Below are positions 26,034 to 35,777 of a DNA stretch of 64,000 bases, in pieces. Under the pieces are notes generated by a model. That model was given only the letters and a program-made list of their open reading frames with translations, searched no databases and was not told where the DNA came from. The stretch's first letter is position 1. Every line of letters begins with the position of its first letter. A program made the translations under genes and the position numbers. The stretch covers positions 2,116,079 to 2,180,078 of the forward strand of contig NZ_NISU01000001.1 in the NCBI RefSeq assembly GCF_002335805.1, given 5' to 3'. Source of the stretch: Bacillus sp. FJAT-45350 (lineage in GTDB: Bacteria > Bacillota > Bacilli > Bacillales > NISU01).

Positions 26034-27110
26034 CTATTTTACTGCAATTGAAATTGTGACATTTCCACTTTTCTTTTTCTCTAGTACAAGTTCATTTGTA
26101 CCTGATGCGAGCATGGCGGCTGGTTCGCTTACACCATATGCACCAGTATATTTAAATACTGTGTCAGAAGGGTTTTTCATCGGCATTTTATTAAGTTCAG
26201 CTGGTGTATAAAAAGTAAACATCCAACCCATTTCATTACATACTTCTAAAAGACCTTCCTCATCTTTTTTCAAGTCTATTGTAGCGATTCCTTTAACTGA
26301 GTGAATGGAAATGTTGTTTTCTATTAATGTTTCATTAATTACTTTCTTGATTTCATTTTTACTAGTTCCTCGATTGCAACCAATTCCTAAAAGGACTGAC
26401 TTAGGTCGGTAAACAACACCATTTTCTAAGAATAGTTCCTTTTCAGCTTCTGATAAAATACGGTGAGTAATTAGTAAGGCAGCCTTAAAGCTTTCCCCTT
26501 TCGCTGCTTCTAGAGAATCTACTAGTTTCATATGCTTTGGAAGTTCTCTATCATGCTTCCACCAATTTCTTTCACCAGATTCCTGAATAATAACAAGACG
26601 TTCCTCGTTTACAACTGATGCACTTACTGGAGTGACATGAGTTTCATCCTCAATTACCCAACCGAACTCTCTCCCAAAAATATCTACAGGAATTGTCTTT
26701 TGTACATCTGAAGCTGTTGTAATCACTGGGCTTGCTTCTAAGTACTCGGCTACTTCTCTTGTTAAATCATTTGCACCACCAACATGACCAGAAAGAACAC
26801 TTATCGCAAATTCTCCTTTATCATCTATTACGACAACAGCAGGGTCTGTCTTCTTGTCCTTTAATATTGGAGCAATCATTCGAACAACTGCTCCCAGTGA
26901 AATGACCATTATTATTCCATCATAGCGCTCAAACAACTCAGGTAATTGTAAACGAACAGATCCTTCAAAAAGAGTAATTCCTCGTTCTTTTTCATCACCA
27001 TAAGCAAATTTCTTCATATAATAAAGATCTGCTGACGGCATGTTGCTAGTCAGCGTTCGAATTTTCTCAACACCATGCTTTGTAATTGCAACTAGAGCTA
27101 CCTTATCCAT
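26034..27110 (-). CDS. cbiG: Cobalt-precorrin-5A hydrolase
   Basis: Opens the lactone of cobalt-precorrin-5A and releases acetaldehyde, specific to the anaerobic pathway. About 358 residues with an N-terminal CbiG domain (ALVAITKHGVEKIRTL, VSLGAVVRMIAPILKDKKTDPAVVVID, VLSGHVGGANDLT) and a C-terminal domain (VLLGIGCNRGTSKNEI, IDLKKDEEGL, KYTGAYGVSEPAAMLASG). Start set at ATG 27110 (AAGGTGA upstream), overlapping the cbiF 3' end by 8 bases. The frame is open to 27155. Confidence 0.93.
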   Translation of the reverse strand: MDKVALVAITKHGVEKIRTLTSNMPSADLYYMKKFAYGDEKERGITLFEGSVRLQLPELFERYDGIIMVISLGAVVRMIAPILKDKKTDPAVVVIDDKGEFAISVLSGHVGGANDLTREVAEYLEASPVITTASDVQKTIPVDIFGREFGWVIEDETHVTPVSASVVNEERLVIIQESGERNWWKHDRELPKHMKLVDSLEAAKGESFKAALLITHRILSEAEKELFLENGVVYRPKSVLLGIGCNRGTSKNEIKKVINETLIENNISIHSVKGIATIDLKKDEEGLLEVCNEMGWMFTFYTPAELNKMPMKNPSDTVFKYTGAYGVSEPAAMLASGTNELVLEKKKSGNVTISIAVK

Positions 27111-27897
27111 GAGAAGGTTCACCTTTTCGATATCCATGAGTAAATGATTTATCATAAAGCTTTGATTCGTACTGGCGGTCTGTTAACAAATCAGGATTTA
27201 CAGCTTTGCTAATAATCACCATTGCTTGTTTTCTAATTCCTTCCTTTCTCATTGTATCATCTAATTCAGCTAGCGTTGTTCGTACAACCTTTTCATCAGG
27301 CCATGATGCACGGTACACGACTACAACAGAGTCTTCTTCCCTCCAGCCTGCTTGATAAAATTCCTTCACTACTTTTTTAATTAAAGTTGCGCTTAAGAAT
27401 AGACAGACTGTACATTGGTGTTTTGCCAAATCATATAGCTTCTCCTTATCAGGCATTGGAGTGCGCCCCTCTGCCCTAGTTAAAATCACAGTTTGCGTTA
27501 AATCTGGGACTGTTAACTCTACACCAGCAGCTGCTGCAGAGGCAAAAACAGAACTAACACCTGGAATAATCTCATAGTCAATTCCCTTTTCTTTAAATCT
27601 AACCATTTGTTCAAGTATTGCCCCATAAATAGCCGGGTCTCCCGTATGCATCCTAGCGACACTTTTTCCTTCTTTTATGTAACCTTCAACACATTCTACA
27701 ATTTCATCTAAACTCATCCCTGCGCTTTTTAATACAGTTGCTTCAGGCTTAGCCTCCTCCATTAAAACTGGATTAACAAGAGAGTCAGTATATAAAATTA
27801 CATCCGCATTCCTAAGAATTTTTAAGCCCTTTACTGTGATTAAGTCTGGATCCCCAGGTCCTGAACCTACTATGTACACCTTTGTATCTAGTTTCAT
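27103..27897 (-). CDS. cbiF: Cobalt-precorrin-4 C11-methyltransferase
   Basis: SAM-dependent methylation at C11. 264 residues of the tetrapyrrole methylase fold: VYIVGSGPGDPDLITVKG, RMHTGDPAIYGAILEQM, PGVSSVFASAAAAGVELT, LTRAEGRTPMP and CLFLSA. Start chosen at ATG 27897 with GAGGTG upstream. A frame to 27921 overlaps the cbiL stop region. Its 3' end overlaps cbiG. Confidence 0.95.
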   Translation of the reverse strand: MKLDTKVYIVGSGPGDPDLITVKGLKILRNADVILYTDSLVNPVLMEEAKPEATVLKSAGMSLDEIVECVEGYIKEGKSVARMHTGDPAIYGAILEQMVRFKEKGIDYEIIPGVSSVFASAAAAGVELTVPDLTQTVILTRAEGRTPMPDKEKLYDLAKHQCTVCLFLSATLIKKVVKEFYQAGWREEDSVVVVYRASWPDEKVVRTTLAELDDTMRKEGIRKQAMVIISKAVNPDLLTDRQYESKLYDKSFTHGYRKGEPSHG

Positions 27898-27907
27898 CTT
27901 TTTCACC

Positions 27908-28615
27908 TCATTTTCTAACAAGCATTAATGTTAAGTATTCTAATTCAGCATGGCGTAATTCTCGTACATCTTTGCAAATAAACTCTTCCTTTGACGTTAC
28001 CTTTGTAACAACACTAGCTTTGTCTACTAGATTTAGTTCTTCTAATAGCTCAATCATCATTGGTAGAACCTTTGCTACCTTTATAAAAATCATACCTTCA
28101 TGTTCTAGTAATGCTTTTTTCATCCGTTCACGGTCTTCAGTTGCTGGAATAACCCCAGTCCAGTCATCTCCATCTGCTAGAGGAATGGCTAGCTGTGCTG
28201 CTGCCCCGTTAATTGAAGAGATTCCAGGAATGACTTTCATGTCTACTTCTGGATGTAATTCATTCATTAAACGGAACATATGAATAAATGTACTATAAAG
28301 CATCGGGTCTCCTTCTGTAACAAAAGCAACATCCTTACCGTCACTGACACAACGAAAAACTTCTTCGACAATAATATTCCAGTCTCTATCTAGAACATCC
28401 TTATCTTTTGTCATTGGAAAAACGAGTCCAAGCATTTCTTTCTTATCAGTATCTATGTACTGTTCAATAATTTGATAGGCATAGCTCTTACTTCCCTTTC
28501 TTTTTTTAGGGAACGCAATTACGTCAGCTTCCTTCATTATACGATAAGCTTTAATCGTAATAAGCTCTGGGTCACCTGGGCCTACACCGACACCATACAC
28601 TGTTCCTAGCGTCAT
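27908..28615 (-). CDS. cbiL: Cobalt-precorrin-2 C20-methyltransferase
   Basis: First committed methylation after cobalt insertion, at C20. 235 residues: GVGVGPGDPELITIKAYRIM, VFPMTKDKDVLDRDWN, FVTEGDPMLYSTFIHMF and PGISSINGAAAQLAIPLADGDD fit CbiL/CobI. GGAGGAATAAAAA precedes the ATG. Eleven bases separate it from cbiF and three from cbiET. Confidence 0.95.
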   Translation of the reverse strand: MTLGTVYGVGVGPGDPELITIKAYRIMKEADVIAFPKKRKGSKSYAYQIIEQYIDTDKKEMLGLVFPMTKDKDVLDRDWNIIVEEVFRCVSDGKDVAFVTEGDPMLYSTFIHMFRLMNELHPEVDMKVIPGISSINGAAAQLAIPLADGDDWTGVIPATEDRERMKKALLEHEGMIFIKVAKVLPMMIELLEELNLVDKASVVTKVTSKEEFICKDVRELRHAELEYLTLMLVRK

Positions 28616-28618
28616 TTT

Positions 28619-29818
28619 TTATTCCTCCTTATGTCTTGCGGTAATAATATAAATTGGATTTAACCCTTCAAATCGGTTCATATGTAAAATTGGTTTACTA
28701 CGCGAAATTTGTGCTAATGTTATGTTTGTTTCCATTTGTAATTGTTTAAATGCTTCAGTTGCTAGATACAAAGATTCAATAGTGACTGCATTCAATACAA
28801 TTCGTCCACCTTGCTTTAGGCGCTTTGTACATATTTCTAGAAGTTCCCTCATTTCTCCACCTGTTCCACCGATGAATATAGCATCTGGATCAGGAAAGGT
28901 TTCTAGTCCCAAAGGTGCTTTATTATGGACTACTGTCAGGTCGACTCGAAACTTCTTCATATTTTCAAAACAATTTTCTAAATCGGCTTCATTCTTTTCA
29001 ATGGCATACACTTCTCCGTATCGGGCAATTCGTCCAGCTTCAATTGCCATTGAGCCTGTACACGTACCAATATCCCATACAATGCTTTTTTTATGTAATT
29101 GCAGCTCACCTAAGCTAAGTACACGGATTTCCTTTTTCGTTATTAGTCCTTTATCTGGCTTCCGTTTCTTAAATTCGTGATCGGCAATTCCGAGTGACCA
29201 GTTTCGAGCTATCTTCGTTCTTTTCAATATAACGACATTGAGAGGGTGAGCTTCATATTCACTCATGTCCTGAAGCGTCATCCATGTAGCTTTTTCTTCT
29301 GTCCCACCTAAGTCCTCTGCAACAAATGCCTCATATTCGTTCATTCCAAATGATAAAAGATAGTCTGCTAGTTTTGACGGTGAATTCGTTTCGTCTGTTA
29401 ATAGGCAAACCTTTTCCTTACCATCTACTTTTTGAGCTAGGCCCTTCATACTTCGTCCATGAATACTAAGAAATACAGCATCTTGCCAACTTTCTTTCAT
29501 TTTTGAGAAAGCTTGTTGGATAGAGCTTAAAGCAGGGTAGATTTCTACATTAACCTTTTTGGCTAAATAAGAGCCTATTCCATAAAAAAGAGGATCTCCA
29601 GAGGCTAAGACAACCGTTTTCTTCGGATCACTTTTTAATCTATCAAGTACTGTTTTTAACCCTCCCTTCAGCACGAGCTTCTCACCTTGATAGTGGGGGA
29701 AGAACTGCAAATGCCTGTCCCCGCCGACTAATCGTTCACTCGTTTCAATCCAATCTCGATAGAGTGGGAGTAAGCTCTCAGGTCCTTCTCCTGTTATTCC
29801 AATGATTTTGATCGACAT
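28619..29818 (-). CDS. cbiET: Cobalt-precorrin-7 C5-methyltransferase/C15-methyltransferase (decarboxylating), fused
   Basis: 399 residues, two enzymes in one chain. The N-terminal CbiE half (about 1-205) is a tetrapyrrole methylase with [29 protein letters not shown] and [10 protein letters not shown]. The C-terminal CbiT half (about 210-399) is a class I methyltransferase with [18 protein letters not shown] (SAM loop), [22 protein letters not shown] and [10 protein letters not shown]. CbiT also removes the C12 acetate carboxylate. The same fusion is known in B. megaterium (CbiET) and as CobL in aerobic species. Its 5' end overlaps cbiD by 25 bases. Confidence 0.95.
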   Translation of the reverse strand: MSIKIIGITGEGPESLLPLYRDWIETSERLVGGDRHLQFFPHYQGEKLVLKGGLKTVLDRLKSDPKKTVVLASGDPLFYGIGSYLAKKVNVEIYPALSSIQQAFSKMKESWQDAVFLSIHGRSMKGLAQKVDGKEKVCLLTDETNSPSKLADYLLSFGMNEYEAFVAEDLGGTEEKATWMTLQDMSEYEAHPLNVVILKRTKIARNWSLGIADHEFKKRKPDKGLITKKEIRVLSLGELQLHKKSIVWDIGTCTGSMAIEAGRIARYGEVYAIEKNEADLENCFENMKKFRVDLTVVHNKAPLGLETFPDPDAIFIGGTGGEMRELLEICTKRLKQGGRIVLNAVTIESLYLATEAFKQLQMETNITLAQISRSKPILHMNRFEGLNPIYIITARHKEE

Positions 29819-30915
29819 ATCACGCTCTCCCTTCCTAGCACTTCATTTTTCATAGACATAATGATTGTCTCAATTTCCATCTCGGACTTTATATGTTGTA
29901 AACATTCATGTGATGCATATCGACATAGGCTTGAAAAAAAGCTATTATAGCCATTTTCATACATTAACGTCCCAACCTGAGAGGCTGTATTCGCTTCTTT
30001 AATTTCGTCAACTAAATCAAATGGAACACCTGAATTTTTTGCTACATCTGCTAAAAAGTTAAAATCTACAGGTGCACTTTTTGAATGGACCATCATTACC
30101 CCTTGAGCTACCTTAGAAAACTTCCCCATCATACCCACAAGAGTAATCCGTTGAACCTTTTTCACTTTACATTGTTTGACGGCAAACCCAACAAAGTCCC
30201 CCATTTCAATAAAAGCTTCCTCAGGATGATCCGGATATAGCTCCATTGCATATTTTTCACTACGGCCACCTGTAGTCAGAAATAAATGATTACACCCTGC
30301 TTCAACCGCTACATTTATTGCCTGTGCAACACTGGCTTTATAAGCAGATGTAGAAAAAGGTACAACTGTCCCTCTTGTACCTAAAATCGAGATCCCTCCG
30401 ATAATTCCTAAGCGGGCGTTAAGTGTCTTTTTGGCTATTTCCTCTCCATCTGGAACCGAAATAATAACCTTAATACCTTTTTCTACACAGTATTCTTCTA
30501 AAATAGCTTTTGCCGTTTCAGTGATCATTTTTCTTGGAACAGGATTAATCGCAGCTTGTCCAACAGGTACTGGGAGACCGGGCTTTGTTACCCTCCCTAC
30601 TCCAACACCACCATCTAGAAAAATACCAGGATTATTTGAAAGAAAAACAGACGCATTAATTACTGCTTTGTGTGTTGCATCTGGATCATCACCAGCATCT
30701 TTAATGACCGATGCCTCTGCTTTGTTTTTTGTGAATTGAATTGATTCCATTTGGAAGGTAACTGTCTCACCCATTGGCAATAATATCTCCACTTTTTTAA
30801 TTTCTGTTTGCTCCAAAAGAGAAAGTAACGCCGCTTTCGTAGCTGCCGTTGCATTTGCACCGGTCGTATACCCATGTCTCATCTCTTTTGGGTCTTTTTC
30901 TTCCTTTTGCTTCAT
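29794..30915 (-). CDS. cbiD: Cobalt-precorrin-5B C1-methyltransferase
   Basis: Methylates C1 in the anaerobic pathway. 373 residues, typical Cbi[19 protein letters not shown] at the N-terminus, [53 protein letters not shown]-like [14 protein letters not shown] and [25 protein letters not shown] precedes the ATG. The aerobic pathway lacks CbiD, so this gene marks the cobalt-early route. Confidence 0.95.
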   Translation of the reverse strand: MKQKEEKDPKEMRHGYTTGANATAATKAALLSLLEQTEIKKVEILLPMGETVTFQMESIQFTKNKAEASVIKDAGDDPDATHKAVINASVFLSNNPGIFLDGGVGVGRVTKPGLPVPVGQAAINPVPRKMITETAKAILEEYCVEKGIKVIISVPDGEEIAKKTLNARLGIIGGISILGTRGTVVPFSTSAYKASVAQAINVAVEAGCNHLFLTTGGRSEKYAMELYPDHPEEAFIEMGDFVGFAVKQCKVKKVQRITLVGMMGKFSKVAQGVMMVHSKSAPVDFNFLADVAKNSGVPFDLVDEIKEANTASQVGTLMYENGYNSFFSSLCRYASHECLQHIKSEMEIETIIMSMKNEVLGRESVICRSKSLE

Positions 30916-30918
30916 TTC

Positions 30919-31569
30919 TTATCCCTGTTTCTCAGCAATCAGTGACAATGCATTAATCGCCGCAACTGTAACTGGGCTTCCACCTTTACGACCGATATTC
31001 GTAATAAATGGAATATCTAGCTTTGCAAGCTCCTCCTTAGACTCAGCAGCTGATACGAAACCAACTGGCATACCAACAACAAGACCTGGCTTTGCTTCCC
31101 CTGTTTTCACTAGACGAATTAGCTCTAATAGAGCAGTAGGCGCATTTCCAATTGCAAAAATTCCTCCATCTGCTTCCTTTACTGCCTTTCTTGTTGCAAT
31201 AATTGCTCTCGTTGTATTCAATCGCTTAGCTTCCTCCATTACATCTGGATCTGATATGTAAACATGAACACTACCTCCAAATTTTTCAAGACGAGGTTTG
31301 TTGACCCCAACTTGTACCATTTGAACATCAGCAACTAGTTTTTTCCCAGCACGAATCGCTTCTACCCCTGCATGAATCGCATCTGGATGAAAAACCATAC
31401 TTCTACCAAGTTCAAAATCTGCTGACGCATGAATCACTCGCTGTACAACAGGGTATTGCTCCTCTGTAAATGAATGCTCTCCTAGCTCTTCCGTAATCAT
31501 TTCAAAGCTTTTTCCTTCAATTTCCTGTGGTTGTACTGTCAATGGTTTAAATTCAGTATTAAAATCCAT
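30919..31569 (-). CDS. cbiC: Cobalt-precorrin-8 methylmutase
   Basis: Moves the methyl from C11 to C12, giving cobyrinic acid. 216 residues: VQRVIHASADFELGRSMVFHP with the catalytic His, VADVQMVQVGVNKPRL, TRAIIATRKAV, IGNAPTALLELIRL and VGMPVGFVSAAESKEEL, all typical of CbiC/CobH. GAGGTG upstream of the ATG. Spacing of 3-4 bases to neighbours on both sides indicates translational coupling. Confidence 0.95.
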   Translation of the reverse strand: MDFNTEFKPLTVQPQEIEGKSFEMITEELGEHSFTEEQYPVVQRVIHASADFELGRSMVFHPDAIHAGVEAIRAGKKLVADVQMVQVGVNKPRLEKFGGSVHVYISDPDVMEEAKRLNTTRAIIATRKAVKEADGGIFAIGNAPTALLELIRLVKTGEAKPGLVVGMPVGFVSAAESKEELAKLDIPFITNIGRKGGSPVTVAAINALSLIAEKQG

Positions 31570-31573
31570 TTTG

Positions 31574-32335
31574 TCACCTCATACTTTTCATTGTTTTTAG
31601 TACATCATCAAATGTATTGCAAACTGTTCCATAATTCATTTTCGGACGTTTTATCATAATAATTGGTATCTCCAAATCCTTTGCCGCTTCTACCTTTTCA
31701 TCAACAGAACCTACTTTTCCACTTTCTTTCGTTATCATTAGCGTTACATTGTATTGAATATATAACGCTTTATTTAACTCTTTTGTAAAAGGACCTTGAA
31801 TTGCTACAATGTTTTTTTGCTCTACGCCTAGCTGTTCACACTTTTCCATATTATCTTTTCGAGGAAGCATTCTTGCTATGAGACGAACTCCCTCAATACG
31901 ATGTAACGTTTCTGTAAAAGTCTGTAGTGTTTTACTTCCTGTTGTTAGCATGATGACACCACGTCTTTTTGCTGCCACATTAGCTGCTTCTTGATAAGAA
32001 TCCACATAAGTAATTTGATGATTATTAGACGTATAACTCGGGCGCTCATACCGTATATATGGAATATTTCCTTCTACTGCTGCATCAACAGCATTTTTTG
32101 AGGCTTCCTCCGCAAATGGATGAGTTGCATCAATTATCATATCTATCTTTTTCTCAACAAATAGCCCTATCATATCTTCCTTTGTCAATCTACCAACTAA
32201 AACATCAATCCCTAGATTTTTCAGCGCAATTGCTCCATTTTCAGTAACGACTGTAGCTAATGTTTCATGGCCTACTTCCTTGATTTTCTTTGCCAACTCT
32301 CTCGCATCACTAGTACCAGCTAAAATTAAAATCAT
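31574..32335 (-). CDS. cbiJ: Cobalt-precorrin-6A reductase
   Basis: NADPH-dependent reduction of the macrocycle. 253 residues: ILILAGTSDARELAKKI at the N-terminus, MIIDATHPFAEEASKNAV, YIRYERPSY, MLTTGSKTLQTF, ARMLPRKDN, IQGPFTKELN and MITKESGKVGSVDEKVEAA. This is the CbiJ/CobK family. AAGGAGATG lies before the start. Third in the operon after cbiX. Confidence 0.95.
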   Translation of the reverse strand: MILILAGTSDARELAKKIKEVGHETLATVVTENGAIALKNLGIDVLVGRLTKEDMIGLFVEKKIDMIIDATHPFAEEASKNAVDAAVEGNIPYIRYERPSYTSNNHQITYVDSYQEAANVAAKRRGVIMLTTGSKTLQTFTETLHRIEGVRLIARMLPRKDNMEKCEQLGVEQKNIVAIQGPFTKELNKALYIQYNVTLMITKESGKVGSVDEKVEAAKDLEIPIIMIKRPKMNYGTVCNTFDDVLKTMKSMR

Positions 32336-32346
32336 TCTACATCTCC

Positions 32347-33207
32347 TTAGCTATGTGTATGATGGTGATGGTCATGATGGTCATGATCGTGGTGGTGGTG
32401 ATGAACATCCATATGTTCAAGTGCATGTAATCGGTATGGACACATATCACAGTTGAGCTTCGCATCTCCTTCTAAGGCTTCCATGGCACGATCGATAAAA
32501 ATTGTTTTTAACTCTGGATGAAAACCAAAATATTCCGTCATCGAAAAAGAAATATCAGGATAGTTCTTTGCAAAAGAGTCTAGTTTTTCATTCATTCTGT
32601 CCATTAAAATTCCGGTAAAAAAGAAATATGGGACTATATATAGTTTTTTTCCACCTAATTTAATCGAACGTTCAACTCCTTCTTCAACAGTAGGAGTTGT
32701 AACACCAATAAAGGATAGTTCTACAGGTGTCATTTCTAATCGTTCATTCAGAAGTCTGCCAATCTTATAAAGTTCACTATTTGCGTCAGGATCGCTACTT
32801 CCTCTTCCGACTAATAAAATACCTTTATCACGTTCATTTGCATCAAAACCTGCTGCAAGTAGACGACTTCTAAGAATTTCAAACAACTTATCATGAACTC
32901 CTATTGGACGACCATACGAAAATTCAACATCTGGATATGTTTCCTTTGCATGATCTATCGCTTCAGGAATATGAATTTTTGAATGACCAGCAGAAAAGAA
33001 CATCATCGGAATAAGCGCTACCTTTGTTGCTCCTCTTTCCACACAGCGAGCAATCCCTTGTCCAATAGTCGGTGTAGCAAACTCTAAAAAGGATGACTCC
33101 ACAATTGGTACATCTAAATCCCCTTTCATAGATTCAATAAATTGAAGAATTTGCTCATTCCCCTCTTGCTTCTTACTACCATGACCAATAAATAAAACTG
33201 CTTTCAT
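32347..33207 (-). CDS. cbiX: Sirohydrochlorin cobaltochelatase CbiX (long form, His-rich tail)
   Basis: Inserts Co2+ into sirohydrochlorin, the first step unique to B12. 286 residues with two chelatase-like repeats: LFIGHGSKKQEGNEQIL (active-site His) with VALIPMMFFSAGHSKIHIPEAI, and LLVGRGSSDPDANSE with YIVPYFFFTGILMDRM. The tail has CDMCPYR and then about a dozen His with Asp, as in B. megaterium CbiX where Cys ligands hold an Fe-S cluster. The His tail may buffer cobalt or nickel. Start at ATG 33207 (GGAGGAG upstream). An extension to 33237 overlaps cbiH60. Confidence 0.95.
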   Translation of the reverse strand: MKAVLFIGHGSKKQEGNEQILQFIESMKGDLDVPIVESSFLEFATPTIGQGIARCVERGATKVALIPMMFFSAGHSKIHIPEAIDHAKETYPDVEFSYGRPIGVHDKLFEILRSRLLAAGFDANERDKGILLVGRGSSDPDANSELYKIGRLLNERLEMTPVELSFIGVTTPTVEEGVERSIKLGGKKLYIVPYFFFTGILMDRMNEKLDSFAKNYPDISFSMTEYFGFHPELKTIFIDRAMEALEGDAKLNCDMCPYRLHALEHMDVHHHHHDHDHHDHHHHTHS

Positions 33208-33226
33208 TTTCTTCTCCTCCTTCAAG

Positions 33227-34846
33227 TTAATCTCCACAAGCCATATCTACTAAAACTTGCTCAGGCATTTCTTTGAACGTAAAACCTTCAATCCTTTGAA
33301 CTCTCTTAAAGAATTTGTGGAACCTTTCATTTGGCAAACCACGCTCACGAAAATCCTCAACAATGCGAGAAACGATATCTACAATTTGTTCTGCTGTTAA
33401 TTCTTCTGCTACCAATTGTCCTACTTGTGCATTACGACCAGTTGTTTTTGCACCTAAGAATAAGTCAAAACCTTTTCCTCTTCTAAAAATAATTCCAATA
33501 TCATTTGTTGGTGCGCTATAGCACGCCATACCACATCCATTAAATCCGATATTTAATCTCTTAGGAACACTAATACCTCCTAAAAGATGTTGAAGCTCTT
33601 CCACTTGAGGAATGGAATCCTTTTTATCACCATCACAAAAGTCACAAGCCTTTATATTAACAACATCTCCAATTGGATGAAGTAAAAGCCCTTCCTCTGT
33701 TAACTGATTGATAATCGTATTTGAATCTGCTGTTACGACAGATAATTTAAGCTGATGATCAGGTGTATATTCAATAGTTCCTTTTTCTCCAACAACATTA
33801 CCTAAAACAAGCATTTGCTTTGCAGAAAATGCTTTATTGGCAATGCCTGGAGAAACGGAAAATTCAAACACAGAATCTTGCTTAAATACGTTATCTGATT
33901 CTTCCACTTCTTGTTTATTTTCTGAATATGAATTACCTAGCTTTGTTAACGCTTCTTCTGCTAATTCAACAGAAGATATTTCTTCTTGTTCGACTAAAGC
34001 TTGGCCCTGATGCAATGCCCAAGGCTCTGCTTCTTCTTGTAAACGTTGGTGAGGCTTCAGCTTTTGGTCGTCTGCGTTCAATGTATACTTTCTTTGATAT
34101 CCTCTAGGTGTAATCATTTTGCCGTCGTATAAGAAGGTTGAATTATTACCAATAACGACTGTCGTCAGCATACCAATCTCATGTTCAAGCATATTTTCTA
34201 AGTCTGTAATGACGATTTGTTGTCGTTCACGATACGCACTTTTCACTAATCCAACAGGTGTATTTGGGGAACGATGCTCAAGTAAAATTTTCTGTGTTTC
34301 TTCGATTTGTCTCGTACGTCGTCCACTTTTCGGATTGTATAAAGCAATAACAAAATCAGCTTCTGCAGCAGCCTTTACCCGTTTTTTTATTAATTCCCAT
34401 GGGGTAAGATGGTCACTTAAACTAATCGTACACGCATCATGCATGACAGGAGCCCCTAGTAAGGAGGCACAAGAGTTAATTGCTGATACACCAGGTATGA
34501 TTTCTACTTCAACTCCCGTTTCCTCTTTCCAACCTTTTTCAATTAATACTTCATATACGAGTCCAGCCATTCCATAAACACCAGCGTCACCACTTGAAAT
34601 CACCGCCACTTTTTTTCCTGTTTCCGCTTGACGAATCGCCTCCTGTGCTCGGCTTACTTCTTCCGTCATCCCAGTACGAACAATCTCTTGTGTCGTAAGT
34701 AACGGACGAATAATATCTATGTATGTGTTATAGCCAATGATTGAATCGCTCTCAATTAAAGCCTCTTTTGCTCGGTGTGTCATTTGTTCCTCACTACCTG
34801 GTCCAAAACCAAGCACAAGTAATTTTCCTCTTTTTTTCTCACTCAT
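33227..34846 (-). CDS. cbiH60: Precorrin-3B C17-methyltransferase fused to ferredoxin/sirohaem-type domain (CbiH60)
   Basis: Ring-contraction enzyme of the anaerobic route. 539 residues. The N-terminal half (about 1-245) is a tetrapyrrole methylase (VLGFGPGSEEQMTHRAKEAL, ISSGDAGVYGMAGLVYEV, PGVSAINSCASLLGAPVMHD). After an acidic linker (about 265-320) the C-terminal half resembles a nitrite/sulfite reductase half-domain with CDFCDG and FNGCGMACYSAP, Cys spacing fit for an Fe-S cluster. The 60-kDa CbiH60 of B. megaterium has the same layout. First gene after the riboswitch, so the lead gene of the operon. GAAGGGAG precedes the ATG. Confidence 0.95.
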   Translation of the reverse strand: MSEKKRGKLLVLGFGPGSEEQMTHRAKEALIESDSIIGYNTYIDIIRPLLTTQEIVRTGMTEEVSRAQEAIRQAETGKKVAVISSGDAGVYGMAGLVYEVLIEKGWKEETGVEVEIIPGVSAINSCASLLGAPVMHDACTISLSDHLTPWELIKKRVKAAAEADFVIALYNPKSGRRTRQIEETQKILLEHRSPNTPVGLVKSAYRERQQIVITDLENMLEHEIGMLTTVVIGNNSTFLYDGKMITPRGYQRKYTLNADDQKLKPHQRLQEEAEPWALHQGQALVEQEEISSVELAEEALTKLGNSYSENKQEVEESDNVFKQDSVFEFSVSPGIANKAFSAKQMLVLGNVVGEKGTIEYTPDHQLKLSVVTADSNTIINQLTEEGLLLHPIGDVVNIKACDFCDGDKKDSIPQVEELQHLLGGISVPKRLNIGFNGCGMACYSAPTNDIGIIFRRGKGFDLFLGAKTTGRNAQVGQLVAEELTAEQIVDIVSRIVEDFRERGLPNERFHKFFKRVQRIEGFTFKEMPEQVLVDMACGD

Positions 34847-34939
34847 AAAATTACACTCCCTTCAAATTTAATTAAAACTATAATAGAACTTACGCACACT
34901 CATTTATTTCTAAAACATGATACTTTCCTTTTAAACAAC

Positions 34940-34988
34940 AACAAAAAAAGCACCCCCAACTCTGATTAGATAAGAGTTAGAGATGCCT
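34940..34988 (-). terminator. Terminator of the cobalamin riboswitch
   Basis: On the minus strand GCATCTCTAACTCT pairs with AGAGTTGGGGGTGC and is followed by TTTTTTTG. It lies between the aptamer and cbiH60 and is the probable expression platform. Confidence 0.88.
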
Positions 34989-35079
34989 ATATACAAAATT
35001 GTATGTAGCTGCAAATACAATGAAAACATAAGTAGACAAGGAATTTGCTCCCTAACACTTCCCCATCTCCCGTAGGTCA

Positions 35080-35255
35080 AACAGTGTCGATAGAAAAGGC
35101 AGGTTTCCTGGCTCATAGTATACGTTCTCTACCCTTCCCATTCATTGAACAGTGGATATATAAGAGAACAACCTATTTTACAGTGGCGGGACCGCGTCGG
35201 ACTTTCACCGAACTTCCCTCTTACGAAGATTTGCTAAAATCTTCACCTTTTCCCT
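35080..35255 (-). ncRNA. Cobalamin riboswitch controlling the cob operon
   Basis: Minus-strand reading gives GGGAAGTTCGGTGAAAGTCC, GCGGTCCCGCCACTGTAA (the B12 box region) and, further on, GAGCCAGGAAACCTGCC. These are the hallmark sequences of class I cobalamin aptamers in the right order. Adenosylcobalamin binding should favour the terminator at 34940-34988 and switch off all genes from cbiH60 to cobA. The 34847-35412 gap is explained by this leader, its promoter and a terminator of the next gene. Confidence 0.95.
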
Positions 35256-35282
35256 ATCATTATGTAGTTATCTTGTTACTAG

Positions 35283-35309
35283 ATTATAGATTACTTGGTT
35301 TTTTGTCAA
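35283..35309 (-). promoter_or_regulatory. Candidate promoter of the cobalamin operon
   Basis: Minus strand TTGACA (35304-35309) and TATAAT (35283-35288), both perfect hexamers but with a 15-base spacer, shorter than ideal. Start would fall just upstream of the aptamer. Confidence 0.6.
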
Positions 35310-35385
35310 TACTATTTCAAAATTTCTGTCGAATGTGAAAAGACAAAGTGTATTTTCGCCTGAGTTTATATGGACTTACTTATAT

Positions 35386-35413
35386 GAAAAAAGCACCCAA
35401 AGAATGGATGCTC
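35386..35413 (-). terminator. Terminator of the 78-residue coiled-coil gene
   Basis: AGCATCC and GGGTGCT pair around ATTCTTT on the minus strand, then TTTTTTC. It touches the stop codon. Confidence 0.75.
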
Positions 35414-35649
35414 TAACGGACACTTGATTTTAGTTCTTTGACTTCTTTCTCGCTTTCAATAACTTTCATTGTCAGTTCATTTAAAATTGAGGTAATTTCT
35501 GAGTTATCCCCTACTCGAGAAGAAATAGCTGAAATTTGATTTTGTAAAATTTTTTGATTTTGTTCAATGTCGTCTAATCGATTTGTTACTGTTCTGAATT
35601 TCTCGTCTAATAATTCTGAAATTACATATACTAATTTGTTTTCTTCCAT
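35413..35649 (-). CDS. Small coiled-coil protein, unknown function
   Basis: 78 residues, soluble and charged. Almost the whole length is predicted by eye to be alpha-helical with heptads (DEKFRTVTNRLDDIEQNQKI, LNELTMKVIESEKEVKELKS). GGGGAGGGG precedes the ATG, a very strong site. Flanked by its own terminator. It could be a small oligomeric scaffold, but I do not recognise a family. Confidence 0.6.
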   Translation of the reverse strand: MEENKLVYVISELLDEKFRTVTNRLDDIEQNQKILQNQISAISSRVGDNSEITSILNELTMKVIESEKEVKELKSSVR

Positions 35650-35777
35650 TTGAATCCCCTCCCCATAACAATCTATATTATAACAGGAAGAGTCTCCTTT
35701 AGAAATGTTAGAGTTTAGCTTATCAAGTCGAATGTATAGACTTTCTTACTAATTAGAACTACTTAAGAAGACTTATA

